From an uncultured Lachnospiraceae bacterium (lineage in GTDB: Bacteria > Bacillota > Clostridia > Lachnospirales > Lachnospiraceae): a stretch of 64,000 bases of DNA. The position numbers were made by a program, and so were the translations under genes. Position 1 is the stretch's first letter. Each line of letters opens with the position of its first letter. Shown in pieces: positions 44,324 through 53,851 of this stretch. The stretch is taken from positions 1 to 64,000 of the forward strand of contig CAJTLX010000004.1 in assembly GCA_910577165.1 (NCBI GenBank), given 5' to 3'. The notes beneath the pieces are model-generated. The model was not told the origin of the DNA, ran no database searches, and worked only from the letters and a program-made list of their open reading frames with translations.

Positions 44324-45313
44324 TTTATCCAAGATTTTATATTTTTCGTATAATTCCATTACCTTAGCCGCCAAAAGTTCCCGCAGATACACTGGTTCTA
44401 TCACCTCCACCTGCGTTCCAAAGGAAAGCAGAAAAGATATTACCCAATCGTCCACTGGCATTGGCACAGCAACAAAAAAATCCCCATTTTCTTCCCGCCT
44501 TACCTGACTTTCCTCGAATTCATCGTAGACGCGGTAAGCCATCTCGCGCGGAAAGCGCAATTGCACCAGTGAAGGCTCCTCCATGGAAGGCATCTTTAAG
44601 GCTGTGCCGATTTTCTGCGACACTTTCTGATCCGTCCCGCTTACACTGACTTTCTTTTGCGTACTCCCCCCACCTGCCCCGTTTTCTTTCCCCTCCCAGT
44701 TACTGGGCGGAGTAAACTCCTCAAGCAGTTCCCATTCTAAAATCCGGTGCAGCTTAAACAATCGAAAATCCTGCTTTTTTGTACACCACGCCTTTAAATA
44801 CCATGCCCGCGACCGATACGATAATTTCAGCGGCCAGATCGTCCGCGCACCCTCTTTTCCTCCTGTACCCACATAGACCATCCGCACAGCTCTGTGATAG
44901 ATCACTGCCTGTTTCAGCACTTCAAATTTCTCATTATCCCGCGCCTGTTCCCCCCACCTTGAAAAATCAACCTCGCACCACTCCTGTGACGAAACCTGAA
45001 ATAGTGCCGAGATTTTCCCCAAAAGTGCTGTATCATAAGCACCCGCCGCAGAAAGGCTTTGCAGTGCCGAAAGCAATTCTTTTCTCTCCTGCTCCGAAAA
45101 CAGCTCACGGCTTAGTGCGAACCCCTCCATCAGCCGCACACCGCCATTCCTCCCCCGCTCCATATATACAGGAATTCCCGCGGCACTCAACGCATCCATA
45201 TCCCGGTAGACTGTCCGCTCGGACACCTCAAGCTTTTCTGCCAGCTCAGGAATGGTAGTTTTTCCATTTTCCAAAATATAGTAAATAATTTGAAATAGTC
45301 TGCCCTCCTGCAA
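44318..45313 (-). CDS. YafY-type HTH and WYL-domain transcription regulator
   Basis: 331 residues. The N-terminal helix-turn-helix (QIIYYILENGKTTIPELAEK followed by LEVSERTVYRDMDALSAAGI) is of DeoR/YafY type. The WYL domain lies around 140-200 (VRMVYVGTGGKEGARTIWPL, LSYRSRAWYLKAWC). A C-terminal WCX segment follows. WYL domains sense small ligands or nucleic acid and regulate many stress and defence loci. The ClbS-like gene is the likely target, through the palindrome at 44303-44323. Gap to ADP-ribosylglycohydrolase is 24 bases. Confidence 0.93.
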   Translation of the reverse strand: MQEGRLFQIIYYILENGKTTIPELAEKLEVSERTVYRDMDALSAAGIPVYMERGRNGGVRLMEGFALSRELFSEQERKELLSALQSLSAAGAYDTALLGKISALFQVSSQEWCEVDFSRWGEQARDNEKFEVLKQAVIYHRAVRMVYVGTGGKEGARTIWPLKLSYRSRAWYLKAWCTKKQDFRLFKLHRILEWELLEEFTPPSNWEGKENGAGGGSTQKKVSVSGTDQKVSQKIGTALKMPSMEEPSLVQLRFPREMAYRVYDEFEESQVRREENGDFFVAVPMPVDDWVISFLLSFGTQVEVIEPVYLRELLAAKVMELYEKYKILDKT

Positions 45314-45337
45314 GAAATTCCCCCTTCCTCAAAATAA

Positions 45338-46285
45338 TTAAACAGATTCAAACATTATTTTTGTCTTTGCCAGAAGTTCTTCCACGTCGTCTTTTCCCAA
45401 AAGCATTTTAATCCACCGCTTTGGAATCCCTTCCTCCCCAAAGATAATCCCCGCAAGTCCACCCGCGACACACGCCGTTGTATCCGTGTCATCGCCAAGC
45501 ATTACTGATTGCTTTACGACTTCCTCATAATTTTTTGCCCGTAAAAGAATCATAAACGCGCTGCGCAGACAATCCACCACATAGCCAGAACCATTTCCCT
45601 GCCATGGCTCATCCGGATGTATCCATTCAAATTCCCTCTCATAATCCGGCATTTCTTTATAAATCTCCCGCAAAACCCGCACAGCCTGCACAACTGCCCA
45701 GTCAAATTCCTGCCCTGCAATAAGATACCTTGCGACAAGGCAATAGAGTGCGCAACATACCTGATTGCAGGGATTTCCATGAGTGATCAGGCACTGGCTA
45801 TGCGCATCAAGCACCAACTCCCTATCCATCCCCTTATGCCAGAGGGCAAGAGGCAGTGTCCGCATCAGCGCGCCATTTCCCTTGCCGTCTGGTCGCAGGA
45901 TACCGCATTTTTCTGGGGCAAGCCCCGCACGGTACGCATTTAACGCCCCGCCAGTCTGAATTCCAATATCAAATACTTCGCCGTTCACCGCCCATTTTCC
46001 CCGATCATACCAGCAAAGCAGCCTATCTGAAAAATCCTTCAGATCAAATTGCCCGCAGACAGTCAGACTGTCAAGCAGACAGAGTGCCTGCGCTCCATCA
46101 TCCGACCATGTCCCCGGCAGCACTCTAGGGTGCGCCCGGTGAAATCCTTTTGGCGGAGTCATTTCGATTTCATGGTACAGCGGGATCTCATCGGCAGAAT
46201 GAAATTCGTAGGGAACACCGAGGGCATCACCGACTAACAAGCCATATAATCCGCCACGAATTTTACTTTGTTTAATTTTTTCCAT
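45338..46285 (-). CDS. ADP-ribosylglycohydrolase family protein
   Basis: 315 residues. Conserved metal-binding elements are present: GLLVGDALGVPYEF, TWSDDGAQALCLLDSL and LGDDTDTTACVAGGLAG. Removes ADP-ribose from proteins (for example DraG-like) or cleaves related glycosidic bonds. No ADP-ribosyltransferase is visible nearby. It lies between McrC and the WYL regulator with short gaps, 39 and 24 bases. Confidence 0.9.
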   Translation of the reverse strand: MEKIKQSKIRGGLYGLLVGDALGVPYEFHSADEIPLYHEIEMTPPKGFHRAHPRVLPGTWSDDGAQALCLLDSLTVCGQFDLKDFSDRLLCWYDRGKWAVNGEVFDIGIQTGGALNAYRAGLAPEKCGILRPDGKGNGALMRTLPLALWHKGMDRELVLDAHSQCLITHGNPCNQVCCALYCLVARYLIAGQEFDWAVVQAVRVLREIYKEMPDYEREFEWIHPDEPWQGNGSGYVVDCLRSAFMILLRAKNYEEVVKQSVMLGDDTDTTACVAGGLAGIIFGEEGIPKRWIKMLLGKDDVEELLAKTKIMFESV

Positions 46286-46324
46286 TATGCTGCACCCCTT
46301 TTTCTACAAATAATTATAATTTTT

Positions 46325-47407
46325 TTATTTATTCAAAATATTATCGTTATTTCCAAAATATTCTAAAATTATTTTATCTAACTGAGCTGCAATCTCTGAA
46401 AATTCTTTATTTAAATCCAGTGTACGGACATTGATCTGATTTCCGCTCATCTGATAAGTATTATCTGGCTGAATTTCTTCCTCCGTTCGCGCATAAAGAA
46501 TCATTCCCGAAACCTTGTGTGGTTCACTGCCAAAAGACGCTTCCTTATTTTTTACATAAGCAAATATCTGATATAAATGTTCCGAATGTATGGTATAAGT
46601 ATTATAATAAGACTGCATCGTATTTGTATAATATTTTGCATCAATAATTAATACTCTGTCACCTGCTTTGTTTGTCAGCGTAATATCACTTCGCATCGTC
46701 GGAAGTGCCATCCGATATCCATCATCTACCGCCCAGGAAATCTGTGAGGCATTGGCATTGATTTTTGGATGTTCTCTAACATAATATTCAAGAATAAATC
46801 GCTCATACAAATGACTCATCTGCTCTGGCTTGATAAACGATGCGAGCCGATACCCACCCTTGTTTGTTGTTAAGAGCATTCCCTCTAACACCAATTGACA
46901 AAGTCCGATAAGCATCCGGTAAGTATTGTTATTTTTCTGAAAATGGATGGATGACCACCGGATTGCGGAGGGATCTATAATATCCACACCGGAAAAAAAC
47001 AACATTTCCTTTTTTAATTCTGCCTTTTTATTTGCCTCCACCTGGTTTTGACGCAAAAGCAATATAACTGTAGTTTTAATAATCTGATTTAGCAAATTAT
47101 TTTCTGAAAGTTCATCAAACTCACAGGTCAGCACTCGTCTTCTTGCAATTATTTCTTTGATTGTTCCTGGCATATCAATCTTTCCGCGCACAGTTGGAAT
47201 ATTCCCCCTGCACCCAATATATTCCCGATGCAATCCCTGTTTAATCTGTCTGCCAATGCCTTTTAAAAGAATGGCGGCAAAAAGATTGTAGATATTATCA
47301 AATTCCTCTTTTTCCACCTCCTCATAACCGTTCTGGTTCAACGATACAAAGGCATAGGATAACATATAATATATATTTTTGATCAATATACTCTTATCTT
47401 TTATCAT
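46325..47407 (-). CDS. mcrC: McrC-like nuclease subunit of type IV restriction system
   Basis: Start at ATG 47407 (MIKDKSILIKNIYYMLSYAF), overlapping the McrB stop as ATGA and preceded by AAGGTG; the longer frame to 47437 is unlikely. About 360 residues. The N-terminal NIYYMLSYAF and REYIGCRGNIPTVRGKI match the McrC family. A PD-(D/E)xK nuclease core lies near 236-256, with SDITLTN and VLIIDAKYY. McrC binds the McrB hexamer and cuts DNA at modified sites. Confidence 0.92.
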   Translation of the reverse strand: MIKDKSILIKNIYYMLSYAFVSLNQNGYEEVEKEEFDNIYNLFAAILLKGIGRQIKQGLHREYIGCRGNIPTVRGKIDMPGTIKEIIARRRVLTCEFDELSENNLLNQIIKTTVILLLRQNQVEANKKAELKKEMLFFSGVDIIDPSAIRWSSIHFQKNNNTYRMLIGLCQLVLEGMLLTTNKGGYRLASFIKPEQMSHLYERFILEYYVREHPKINANASQISWAVDDGYRMALPTMRSDITLTNKAGDRVLIIDAKYYTNTMQSYYNTYTIHSEHLYQIFAYVKNKEASFGSEPHKVSGMILYARTEEEIQPDNTYQMSGNQINVRTLDLNKEFSEIAAQLDKIILEYFGNNDNILNK

Positions 47408-49767
47408 CGAAATACACCTTGCAAGATATCTTCCCATTTTTTAAGTGTGTCCGCATCATCAAACCAATACTCAGAAAGCATTGGAAGAATATCGTACTCC
47501 ACAACCTCACGCAGCCATTTATCCGTAATTTCATCTTTCTTACAAAAATAACTGTGACCAATACAAAAGCCCTTCCCCAGCGATTTATCCTTTGTAATCT
47601 CCACATTCAGCTCTTTTATTCTGAAAATAAGTTTATTAAAGATCTCACTGTTTTGTGCATTCTGATACTGAAGAAAACCATCTGAATCAAATCCCGGCTC
47701 CATGTTAAAAAAACTAAAACGCCTGCGCAAGGCATAATCAATCATGGCAAGACTGCGGTCAGCAGTATTCATCATGCCAATAATATATAAATTGGACGGA
47801 ACACAAAAACTTTCTCCCTGATAGGCAAGAGCAATCCTTGTTCCCCTGTAATCACGCTCAATTAACATAAGCAATTCACCAAAAATTTTGCTTAGATTTC
47901 CGCGATTAATTTCATCAATAATAAAAAAATACTTCTTATTCTGATGATTCGCCGCCTTCTGACAAAAACGGTAAAACACACCATATTTCATTTCAAATCC
48001 GTCTTCTGTTGGCTTGTAACCCATCATAAAATCTTCGTAGGAATAATTCTGATGGAATTGTACAAATTCAATGCAATCATTATCCTCCTCGCCTATTATG
48101 GAATACGCTAAGCGTTTTGCTGTAAACGTTTTCCCCACACCCGGCGCACCTTGAAAAATGATATTCATTTTATTTTGTAGAACTGCCACAAGCATATCAT
48201 AGCGTTCCTCAGTCATATACACTTCGTTAAGAAAATCTTTCTTTGTGTAGCTTCGAACATTTCGAGCAGTTTCCTTCTGCACTGGATTTTCGTCACGAAT
48301 TATATCCATAATAAAATTAAATTCATCTTTAGTTAACCGAAATAGGCTGCCGTTTGGATTTATAAAAAATTCCATTTTTTCTAATTCAGGACTACCTTTT
48401 ATTACTTGGTAATCGATCGGCGAAACAAGTCCCTCTAATTTTTCAAAAAAAAGTTTTTCTCCATCCTGCACCGCACTAATTCTTCCGATCGCCACAATCC
48501 GTTTGACCGGATTAGATTCGTAGCCAATCACCATATCCCCCTCTTTAGCATTAAGAAAATTTTGAAAAACGCGACGCTTGTGACCGTTATCATTATAAAA
48601 TGTGTATGCCTGTATTTCCCCAACATCCAGTTTGGAAAAACTCCAAATTTTCGGGTTGGCATTGAGCCACCAATAATTACATTTCATCTCATAAAACTGA
48701 TCAAGAGCCTTGGAAAGCTCGTTCCGCAGTTTCCACCGATAGACACCCCGCTCCCCTTTGCTTGTATATTTTCCAACATAGAGAACGGGCCACCATTTAG
48801 AATTTTTAGTATTATTCTGCAATACTGGACAATTGGTTTTTTTAACAATTCTTCTTGCAAGAGAGGAAGAATTAATATTGTAAAAATTATAGGTTCCGCC
48901 ATATTTTTCAGAAAGTTCAATACAGGTAGCTTCACCACCATAATCCTTCATTCGCTTCATAATCAAAAGACTATCTTGAGTAAATACTTCCTTATCACTA
49001 AGCAAGGCAAGCCAGTCCTCCACGGAAAATCCAGGATCATAATCCTTCGGAAACCATTCCGTTTCTGATGCAATGGTATTTTCTTTTCGAGAATAAAAAC
49101 GACTGATATAAAATCCCACATCCAAAGTCAATGTCCTAAGCTGCAAATCAGGATAGCAGGAATTGGTGATCTGAGTTTTTAAAAGATCAATAAGTTCCTT
49201 ATCCTGATGAAGTTCCTCACAAATCTCATCGTAAAGTTTGTAAAAATTATGAATATTCTCTGCATAAGCTCCCTTTTTAAAACTGTAATTACTCTCTAAT
49301 TTCTTTGCAACTGCTTTAATTTCGCTGAATTTATAAATATAATATTTGTCGGGATAGCGAAGCCATAAATATGTAGTTATCGCGTTTTCATATTGATAAT
49401 GCTGACTATTTCCATTTTTGTATTTTTCAAGCAAAGCGGAAGACTGCATCTTGAAAGCCTCGATCCGCCCATATATTTCCTTTTCTTCATCAAAAAGTTT
49501 AAGAAACATTGACCGTACTTCCTCTGGAGCAACCTTGGCAAACTCTTTAATTTCCCGCGCAGGGAAATTATTTTCAGAAGCCAACAAATTTATAGTTTTG
49601 GATAAGGAACGATTAAGCATATCTGCAAAATCAGCAGCATTTACCTCCCAATTATCCTGAAAGCACTTTATGGCTTCCCATTTGTATTTTTCTTTTTCCC
49701 AGCGTATGGGAATGAAATCTTTTTTATATTGCATCAGCACATCTTTCAAACGAGATTTATTAAACAT
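47404..49767 (-). CDS. mcrB: McrB-like AAA+ ATPase with EVE domain
   Basis: 787 residues. An N-terminal region (1 to about 350) is mostly helical without a firm match. An EVE domain spans about 367-510 (NYWWLNANPKIWSFSKLDVG, GDMVIGYESNPVKRIVAIGR). EVE domains read modified bases such as 5-methyl- or hydroxymethylcytosine. The AAA motor begins near 530: Walker A FQGAPGVGKTFTAK, Walker B FFIIDEINRGN, and the McrB signature MNTADRS. With McrC it forms a modification-dependent restriction enzyme. The EVE reader replaces the usual DUF3578 or other N-terminal reader. Confidence 0.93.
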   Translation of the reverse strand: MFNKSRLKDVLMQYKKDFIPIRWEKEKYKWEAIKCFQDNWEVNAADFADMLNRSLSKTINLLASENNFPAREIKEFAKVAPEEVRSMFLKLFDEEKEIYGRIEAFKMQSSALLEKYKNGNSQHYQYENAITTYLWLRYPDKYYIYKFSEIKAVAKKLESNYSFKKGAYAENIHNFYKLYDEICEELHQDKELIDLLKTQITNSCYPDLQLRTLTLDVGFYISRFYSRKENTIASETEWFPKDYDPGFSVEDWLALLSDKEVFTQDSLLIMKRMKDYGGEATCIELSEKYGGTYNFYNINSSSLARRIVKKTNCPVLQNNTKNSKWWPVLYVGKYTSKGERGVYRWKLRNELSKALDQFYEMKCNYWWLNANPKIWSFSKLDVGEIQAYTFYNDNGHKRRVFQNFLNAKEGDMVIGYESNPVKRIVAIGRISAVQDGEKLFFEKLEGLVSPIDYQVIKGSPELEKMEFFINPNGSLFRLTKDEFNFIMDIIRDENPVQKETARNVRSYTKKDFLNEVYMTEERYDMLVAVLQNKMNIIFQGAPGVGKTFTAKRLAYSIIGEEDNDCIEFVQFHQNYSYEDFMMGYKPTEDGFEMKYGVFYRFCQKAANHQNKKYFFIIDEINRGNLSKIFGELLMLIERDYRGTRIALAYQGESFCVPSNLYIIGMMNTADRSLAMIDYALRRRFSFFNMEPGFDSDGFLQYQNAQNSEIFNKLIFRIKELNVEITKDKSLGKGFCIGHSYFCKKDEITDKWLREVVEYDILPMLSEYWFDDADTLKKWEDILQGVFR

Positions 49768-49868
49768 TATGCATTCCTCCTCGACTTAAATCAAGTATTT
49801 TTTCTAATTTAGTCCTTTCCTTCCAGCAAACGGTAATAATATTGCAAATCAAAGAACCGTTTTCCCAG

Positions 49869-50618
49869 TTATCCCCTGATCGCCCTTGTCGCAATAAATG
49901 TAGGAATATTATGGTCATGCAAATTCCCGACTCCATTTGTATCATCATATAAATCGGTCAATGTAAATCCAGCTTTTAACTGCCCGCTAATTTGTTCTCC
50001 AACAGTATGTGAAAACTGAATCCCCGCATTATTCTTTAGACATTCCTGATACAATACTTCATCTTTTAACGGGTTGAATGGCAGCGCGTGAACCACTCTT
50101 GTTTCCTCATCATCAAACACATAATTAAATCCGATATCCAAACCGCAGAGCAAAATTCCCCCCTTTTTTAATACTCGATAACATTCCTTAAAAATAGGTT
50201 CCACCTTCTCCACATAGCAATTTGAAACCGGATGAAAAATCAGATCAAATTCCTCATCCTTAAAGGGAAGCGGCTTTGTCATATCCGCCTGAACAATCTC
50301 CACCGAATACCCCTCGCGCTCTGCAACCGCACGCTCACTGCCACACTGTTCTGCCGAATAATCTAACAGCGTGCAGGACGCACCCAACGCGGTAAAGATG
50401 GGGAGCTGCTGTCCACCTCCGCTTGCCAGCCCCAAAATCTTTTTTCCCTGCATCTTGCCAAACCATTCATGCGGAACGGGCTTTGTCGGGGTCAAATACA
50501 CATTCCATCTTCCCTGCATCGCTTCCTGATAGATCTCGTGTGAAATAGGCATACCCCACTCCCATCCTCCCTTGCACCAATCATCAATTATTTTTGAATT
50601 TATTTCCTGATAGTCCAT
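49869..50618 (-). CDS. Class I SAM-dependent methyltransferase
   Basis: 249 residues. SAM motif I is KKILGLASGGGQQLP; the acidic motif II is CTLLDYSAEQ, and motif III is EIVQADMTKPLPF. Matches small-molecule methyltransferases (Methyltransf_11-like), not DNA methylases, since no catalytic PPY motif is visible. Located 101 bases upstream of McrB, so a link to it is possible but unproven. Confidence 0.88.
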   Translation of the reverse strand: MDYQEINSKIIDDWCKGGWEWGMPISHEIYQEAMQGRWNVYLTPTKPVPHEWFGKMQGKKILGLASGGGQQLPIFTALGASCTLLDYSAEQCGSERAVAEREGYSVEIVQADMTKPLPFKDEEFDLIFHPVSNCYVEKVEPIFKECYRVLKKGGILLCGLDIGFNYVFDDEETRVVHALPFNPLKDEVLYQECLKNNAGIQFSHTVGEQISGQLKAGFTLTDLYDDTNGVGNLHDHNIPTFIATRAIRG

Positions 50619-50684
50619 TTTTAACCTCCATAAAATCTTTTATTCCATCCAACAAGCGACCCATATCCTACCAGATCACAGGTT

Positions 50685-51281
50685 TCAAAACACTGCCTTC
50701 TCTGGCAGGATAATATTATTTTTATATACAAACAATTCACCTGCTTCGTTCTCGAAATATAATGTCGAAAGATCTTCTGTCGCCCCATACAAAAACAGGT
50801 TGGGAGCAATTTTCTGTAATGAAACGCGCTCACTGTACGAAGTATTCATAAGCAAATCATAGCTCCTATCACATCGTCCAATCCACAATTTCTGATATGA
50901 GCTGTTATCTAAAATACGGTTTTCCAACTGTTTTATATGGGATAGCTGGAATCTTTTACACCATTCAATATCTGCTTTATACAGTATCTGTCCAACTTCA
51001 CCAACAACCAGATCACTGTTATCATATTGTACTGGCAAGTAAGAAATTCCGCTTTGATACGCGACATATGCCCTTGTATGACCATCGGTGATCGTATACG
51101 CATTATTTCCAAAATCATGCACGGACAAAGGTTGAAAATTGTCCATGCATGGCGGGTGGAACCATTCCATAATCGATGTGATCTTATTTTGGTTGAGGTA
51201 AATCTGGCTAAGTCCAAGCAAATCTATATTCATTAACTTTATTCCGTCAAACCCCATCTCCATACACTCTTCTCCTGCCAT
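50685..51281 (-). CDS. ParB/Srx-like domain protein
   Basis: Start at ATG 51281 (MAGEECMEMGFDGIKLMNID), after AAAGGAAAATAAAA. About 198 residues. The N-terminal half contains YTITDGHTRAYVAYQSGISY, the ParB/sulfiredoxin-like motif (DGHxR) that binds a nucleotide, here CTP or ATP. The C-terminal part has no recognised domain. No HTH is seen, so it is unlikely to be a partition protein. Adjoins the NUDIX gene with a 2-base gap. Confidence 0.72.
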   Translation of the reverse strand: MAGEECMEMGFDGIKLMNIDLLGLSQIYLNQNKITSIMEWFHPPCMDNFQPLSVHDFGNNAYTITDGHTRAYVAYQSGISYLPVQYDNSDLVVGEVGQILYKADIEWCKRFQLSHIKQLENRILDNSSYQKLWIGRCDRSYDLLMNTSYSERVSLQKIAPNLFLYGATEDLSTLYFENEAGELFVYKNNIILPEKAVF

Positions 51282-51283
51282 TT

Positions 51284-51745
51284 TTATTTTCCTTTCTTTT
51301 CTTCGCCCCGCACCCATCTTTCCCATGCCTGCTCAACCGCCCAGTTCTGCATTTCCAGATACATTTTTCCTCTTAAATCCTCAAATTTCATCCAGACAAA
51401 CTGGTGATCTTCTTCCGTTGGTTCCTGCACTTTTTCTAATAATTCTCCCATATAATACACCTGAACTGGATGAAAATATCCGATTTCAGGAGCCTTATAA
51501 TAGGTTTCCGCAGAACAGATTTTTTCGCTGATTGATACATGAAAACCCGCTTCCTCCATACACTCCCGCGCAATACATTCCCGATCGCCCTCGCCCTTTT
51601 CTTTCCCTCCTCCCAGCAGGAAATACCCTTTTTTTGTCTTAACAACACCAATATAAATTTCTTTAAAAGGAATTAGATACGCACCCTGCCTTTCCAGATA
51701 TGGCACCTCTTTTTTCTCCCCAAATATCTTGTGCATTTTTTTCAT
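51284..51745 (-). CDS. NUDIX hydrolase (MutT-like)
   Basis: Start set at ATG 51745 (MKKMHKIFGEKKEVPYLERQ), after GGAAAGGGAAG. The Nudix box is present: GGGKEKGEGDRECIARECME followed by EAGF. The variant GGG-K rather than GG-x is within the family range. Substrate unknown. Followed at once by the ParB-like gene. Confidence 0.85.
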   Translation of the reverse strand: MKKMHKIFGEKKEVPYLERQGAYLIPFKEIYIGVVKTKKGYFLLGGGKEKGEGDRECIARECMEEAGFHVSISEKICSAETYYKAPEIGYFHPVQVYYMGELLEKVQEPTEEDHQFVWMKFEDLRGKMYLEMQNWAVEQAWERWVRGEEKKGK

Positions 51746-51772
51746 CTTCCCTTTCCATTTTAGCATTACAAT

Positions 51773-52324
51773 TTACCGCAGTTTTTTCGACAGATACAGC
51801 ACCAGATCGTCGTCATTACAGCAATTCTCATACTGTCCACAGATCTTATCCTTATACCAGACTCCACTGCCGTCCGGGATATAGCCACGCTTTACATACA
51901 TCCGCTGCGCACTGCCGTAACCTGAATGCAGACCGACACCCAAATAGACCGTGTCCGCATACTCTGCGGCAATCTGTTCCGCAACATCCATCAATTTGCT
52001 CCCAATTCCACGATTTCTATATTTTTCCAGAACACCAAAATCAACAATTTCCGGATAGCCAAACCCGGCAAACGCGCCATATTTTGGCTCAGGATAAACA
52101 TTGATATATCCGCAGACCTCCCCGCAGTACTCCGCTGCCAGCGCGACCGCCCTGCCCTCCGCCTGATCCTTTAAACGCAGAAGATATTTGTCTTTATCCG
52201 CATCCCAGCCCTGCGCAATCTCCCCGTCCGTAATGATCTGTGCATCGCTCTCTTTCAGATTGCGGATGGTGATTTCATTATCCTGATAATAGACCATATC
52301 ATGAATATATAATTTTTTTTGCAT
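51773..52324 (-). CDS. GNAT N-acetyltransferase (183 aa)
   Basis: GNAT fold: IVDFGVLEKYRNRGIGSKLM as acetyl-CoA loop, TVYLGVGLHSGYGSAQRMYV and a GYIPDGSGVWY end. The GLHSGYG-xxR pattern resembles GNATs annotated near aminoglycoside or peptide acetylases. The acceptor is unknown. It begins 27 bases after the kinase-like gene and ends 6 bases before the NUDIX frame. Confidence 0.88.
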   Translation of the reverse strand: MQKKLYIHDMVYYQDNEITIRNLKESDAQIITDGEIAQGWDADKDKYLLRLKDQAEGRAVALAAEYCGEVCGYINVYPEPKYGAFAGFGYPEIVDFGVLEKYRNRGIGSKLMDVAEQIAAEYADTVYLGVGLHSGYGSAQRMYVKRGYIPDGSGVWYKDKICGQYENCCNDDDLVLYLSKKLR

Positions 52325-52351
52325 AATCCCCCCAAAAAAAAATTTTAGATA

Positions 52352-53278
52352 TCACGAAACTCCAAACAATTTCAATTTCCGAAATACCTCTGCAATCTGC
52401 TCTTTGGTAATCCCATTCGCAAGCATTGCCGCCCTGCATTTTTCATAGATCACCCGGTTGTCCTCCGCCAGTTTTTGTAGTGCATCATCATCAAGTTTTG
52501 TAATTTTATCTCCCTGTGTCATCTTTGTTGTTCCCCTCATTACCCTCTCATCCAGCGCGATCTGTGCATATACCTCTGATCCGGCAGCAATATGACAGGG
52601 GGCAAAACCATCATATGCGCAAATTAATCTGCTGTCATATTTTTTCTTGCTCCGCCCATATTTATAATCCGTGTGGGAATCCAGATCAATAAATTGAAAT
52701 CCTATGGTTTCATCATAGAAAAAATTACTCTTTCCAAGAAAATCAATCAGAATATCCTCATCACAAATAGCAATGATATCCGCTATAAATTTATCGAAAT
52801 GCCGCTGCGGTATTTTTGATATGTACTCCGTCCGCGATATCAAGTACGCGCCTGCGTCCGCATCACTTGATAAATATACCTTTTCCGGATCTTTCTGCGC
52901 CCAGGCATAATACTTTACCAGGATCGCGTCATCATAAAGTTCTTTGCCCTTCGCGCGTTCCTGTAAAATATATCCATCTCCATCCCTGCTGTCCCTATCA
53001 TAGCAATAACCAAGAATGGGAACTACTAAAACTCCCCGCTCTCTAAGCTTTTTTAATGTTCTGACCAATTCATCAAAATATGTAAGATCAGGATCGGGAA
53101 CGGTAACATTGCGCAGTTTAAGCCGCGAGGTTGACAATACCGCATATTCATCAATCAAATATGCCCGCCTGTCAATGCCCCGCCTATCCGGCAACATTTT
53201 GTTTGACTGCTCTAAAAGCATCCTCGCTTTTTCCGGCTCAATATAAAAATAGTTTTCACCGATATTTGACTCTTTCAT
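52352..53278 (-). CDS. Kinase-fold-like hypothetical protein (308 aa)
   Basis: The sequence shows a kinase-like layout: an N-terminal lobe with RAYLIDEYAVLSTSRLKLRN, then YDGDGYILQERAKG and a possible catalytic-loop equivalent, LIDFLGKSNFFYDETIGFQF followed by IDLDSHTDY. A classic HxDxxxxN is not seen, so catalysis is uncertain. Relatives are usually annotated hypothetical in Clostridia. No membrane span. Closest reading is a protein-kinase or phosphotransferase fold of unknown activity. Confidence 0.6.
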   Translation of the reverse strand: MKESNIGENYFYIEPEKARMLLEQSNKMLPDRRGIDRRAYLIDEYAVLSTSRLKLRNVTVPDPDLTYFDELVRTLKKLRERGVLVVPILGYCYDRDSRDGDGYILQERAKGKELYDDAILVKYYAWAQKDPEKVYLSSDADAGAYLISRTEYISKIPQRHFDKFIADIIAICDEDILIDFLGKSNFFYDETIGFQFIDLDSHTDYKYGRSKKKYDSRLICAYDGFAPCHIAAGSEVYAQIALDERVMRGTTKMTQGDKITKLDDDALQKLAEDNRVIYEKCRAAMLANGITKEQIAEVFRKLKLFGVS

Positions 53279-53292
53279 CGCTGACTTCCTTT

Positions 53293-53787
53293 CTAAATGG
53301 GGATCGAATTAATTTGTTTTTTTCTTCTCTTCCCGCCTATCTCCTCCACCGTCAGCCTCAATATCATTGTCTGCGGTACAACGGCTTTATTATACGGAAA
53401 ATCTTCCTCCCGGTAATGCCGCATCAATATACGCAAAGCCTCCTCTTTCTCCTCCTCGCGCGCAATCTCAATCCTGCCCCGCCCGATTACACTCTCATAA
53501 TTCATTGTGCAATTTCCAGATGCTTCATCCAATACCAGTTGATGACCGCAATCCATCTCAAAACTGACACGATTATCCTTTGCCATCAATTTATACTTCC
53601 GCCCTTCGCTTGCTCCATGAAAATACAAAACAATCTGCTCGCCGTCCGCTTTCATGCCGAAATTTAGCGGCAAGATATAGGGATAGCCATATTCCGCATC
53701 ATTTAACGCCAGACGGCACACATCACATTTTTCCATTACTCCCAAAATTTCATTCCGATCGGTAATTTCCCTGTCACTGCGCCTCAT
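53293..53787 (-). CDS. NimA-like pyridoxamine 5'-phosphate oxidase family protein
   Basis: Start at MRRSDREITDRNEILGVMEK (53787). 164 residues with a flavin-binding split-barrel (VCRLALNDAEYGYPYILPLN, VLYFHGASEGRKYKLMAKDN, YESVIGRGRIEI). The pattern matches the NimA-type proteins linked to nitroimidazole reduction, in which a His contacts FMN. Resistance cannot be inferred from sequence alone; many relatives are general flavoproteins. Confidence 0.87.
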   Translation of the reverse strand: MRRSDREITDRNEILGVMEKCDVCRLALNDAEYGYPYILPLNFGMKADGEQIVLYFHGASEGRKYKLMAKDNRVSFEMDCGHQLVLDEASGNCTMNYESVIGRGRIEIAREEEKEEALRILMRHYREEDFPYNKAVVPQTMILRLTVEEIGGKRRKKQINSIPI

Positions 53788-53851
53788 AAAAATTCTTCCT
53801 TTCAAAAAATATTTTTGTGTTCACTTATTTGGTATTGTATTCCTTCATTTT

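Noticed and set aside
49869..50618. DNA methyltransferase partnered with McrBC
   Set aside because: Has SAM motif I but no catalytic PPY-type motif; more like a small-molecule methyltransferase.
46325..51766. Chromosomal integron-like cassette array
   Set aside because: Short same-strand genes fit the idea, but no attC-type imperfect palindromes with conserved ends were found between genes, nor an integrase.
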